This document shows, piece by piece, positions 63,382 to 64,000 of a DNA stretch of 64,000 nt. Within the stretch, counting starts at the first letter, position 1; each line of letters opens with the position of its first letter. The stretch is taken from assembly GCF_900115825.1 (NCBI RefSeq), contig NZ_FOXW01000004.1:186001-250000 (forward strand). Direction: 5' to 3'. The position numbers and the translations under genes are program-made. Source of the stretch: Desemzia incerta. Its GTDB lineage: Bacteria; Bacillota; Bacilli; Lactobacillales; Carnobacteriaceae. The notes beneath the pieces are model-generated. The model was not told the DNA's origin, searched no databases, and saw nothing but the letters and a program-made list of their open reading frames with translations.

Positions 63382-63897
63382 TTAGAACGGTAAATCATCA
63401 TCAGAGATATCAATAGGTTGTCCGCTTGATTCAAAAGGATCAGAGCTTCCAAAGTTTTGATAGTCTTTTGCAGGAGTTTGTTGGGATTGTGATCTATTCT
63501 GATTAGTATTAAAAGAATTAAAGTTTTTAGAAGAAGGCGCTGATCCATTGTCCTCTACTCGTCGTTGATCTGTAACAGATTTCGGTTCAAGCATTGAAAA
63601 ATTATCTACTACTACTTCAGTAACATAAACTCTTTGACCTTGTTGATTATCGTAAGACCGTGTTTGAATACGACCCTCTACACCAACTAATGATCCTTTT
63701 TTAGTGAAATTTGCTAACGTTTCAGCAGTTTTTCTCCAAGCAACACAGTTGATGAAGTCTGCTTCACGTTCTCCACTTTGATTAGTGAATTGTCTATTTA
63801 CAGCTACTGTAAAAGAAGCAACAGCTGTTCCATTAGACGTATATCGTAAATCTGCATCTTTAGTCATTCTTCCAACTAACACAACATTATTAATCAC
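63382..63897 (-). CDS. ssb: single-stranded DNA-binding protein
   Basis: Coats single-stranded DNA in replication and repair. The 171-residue protein has an OB fold (residues 1-105: [21 protein letters not shown] in parts, [31 protein letters not shown]), a Gln/Asn/Ser-rich linker and the conserved tip DISDDDLPF that recruits partner proteins. The start is GTG at 63897 behind GGGAG; an in-frame TTG at 63915 would add six residues unlike SSB. Between rpsF and rpsR. Confidence 0.97.
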   Translation of the reverse strand: MINNVVLVGRMTKDADLRYTSNGTAVASFTVAVNRQFTNQSGEREADFINCVAWRKTAETLANFTKKGSLVGVEGRIQTRSYDNQQGQRVYVTEVVVDNFSMLEPKSVTDQRRVEDNGSAPSSKNFNSFNTNQNRSQSQQTPAKDYQNFGSSDPFESSGQPIDISDDDLPF

Positions 63898-63917
63898 TAC
63901 ATCCGCTCCCTTCAAAT

Positions 63918-63933
63918 TGTTTCACGTGAAACA
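63918..63933. other. parS site, perfect consensus
   Basis: TGTTTCACGTGAAACA, an exact match to the ParB binding site, in the short rpsF-ssb gap. It confirms closeness to the replication origin. Confidence 0.93.
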
Positions 63934-63939
63934 ATTAAA

Positions 63940-64000
63940 TTAGTCGTCTTCTCTAACGATCATATGGCGTAAGATATTTTCATTAATCTTAGCTAAGCGA
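63940..64000 (-). CDS. rpsF: 30S ribosomal protein S6 (N-terminal part missing)
   Basis: Only the C-terminal 19 residues are inside the window: RLAKINENILRHMIVREDD, then TAA at 63942-63940. INEN-x-LRHM-x-VRED is the normal end of S6. The first gene of the rpsF-ssb-rpsR operon. Confidence 0.93.
   Translation of the reverse strand, partial: RLAKINENILRHMIVREDD

Overview
The window looks like chromosomal DNA of a low-GC Gram-positive lactic acid bacterium, most likely a Carnobacterium or close relative. The reasons are AT-rich intergenic DNA, AGGAGG-type ribosome binding sites with several TTG and GTG starts, a methionine T-box (usual in Lactobacillales), a full walRKHIJ operon, and the order rpsF-ssb-rpsR / gdpP-rplI-dnaB / purA at the right end. 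That order places the right edge close to gyrA/dnaA. Most genes lie on the minus strand, as expected for a replication fork moving leftward from an origin beyond position 64000. The species call is inference.

Layout. 1-4.2 kb: end of dapH, a DUF2798 membrane protein, a flavin disulfide reductase and a CofE-like protein. 4.4-4.7 kb: three 52-bp-period tandem hairpins. 4.7-7.6 kb: an orphan glycine-betaine-type binding protein with permuted lobes, an alpha/beta hydrolase and an IS remnant. 7.6-11.3 kb: a methionine T-box operon (MetE-like methyltransferase, luxS, an SDR, metQ). 11.6-14.2 kb: fumC and malic enzyme. 15.7-19.5 kb: a flavinylation cassette made of a regulator, ApbE, an FMN reductase and an FMN reductase-PAS protein ending in three flavinylation-like motifs. 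19.7-26 kb: a GGDEF protein, rluF-type synthase, adenosine deaminase, a glyoxalase II-like gene behind a broken YbaK gene, and fabV. 26-30.5 kb: GH43, UDP-galactopyranose mutase and a glycosyltransferase. 30.7-38.4 kb: a GST-like protein, a hydrolase, lipoproteins, and polyprenyl synthase-menA plus map, enclosed by an intact and a decayed copy of a glyoxalase-family gene. 38.5-40.6 kb: rlmH, a DnaA-box cluster and htrA. 40.9-43.4 kb: a small polysaccharide operon. 44-49.6 kb: the wal operon. 49.8-56.2 kb: PTS IIA, two stress-type proteins, alpha-amylase and Trk potassium uptake. 56.5-64 kb: tRNA-Lys(CTT), purA, dnaB, rplI, gdpP, rpsR, ssb and rpsF, with two parS sites.

How parts fit. The T-box operon joins homocysteine recovery (LuxS), its methylation (MetE-like) and methionine uptake (MetQ). 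FumC and malic enzyme would take fumarate to malate to pyruvate. The flavinylation cassette appears to encode a cytoplasmic redox protein that gets covalent FMN from its own ApbE, under a promoter with a CRP/FNR-type palindrome; it is the best candidate here for a poorly described system. The polyprenyl synthase-MenA pair suggests demethylmenaquinone production from imported or separately made precursor. No CRISPR array, prophage or complete insertion sequence was seen.
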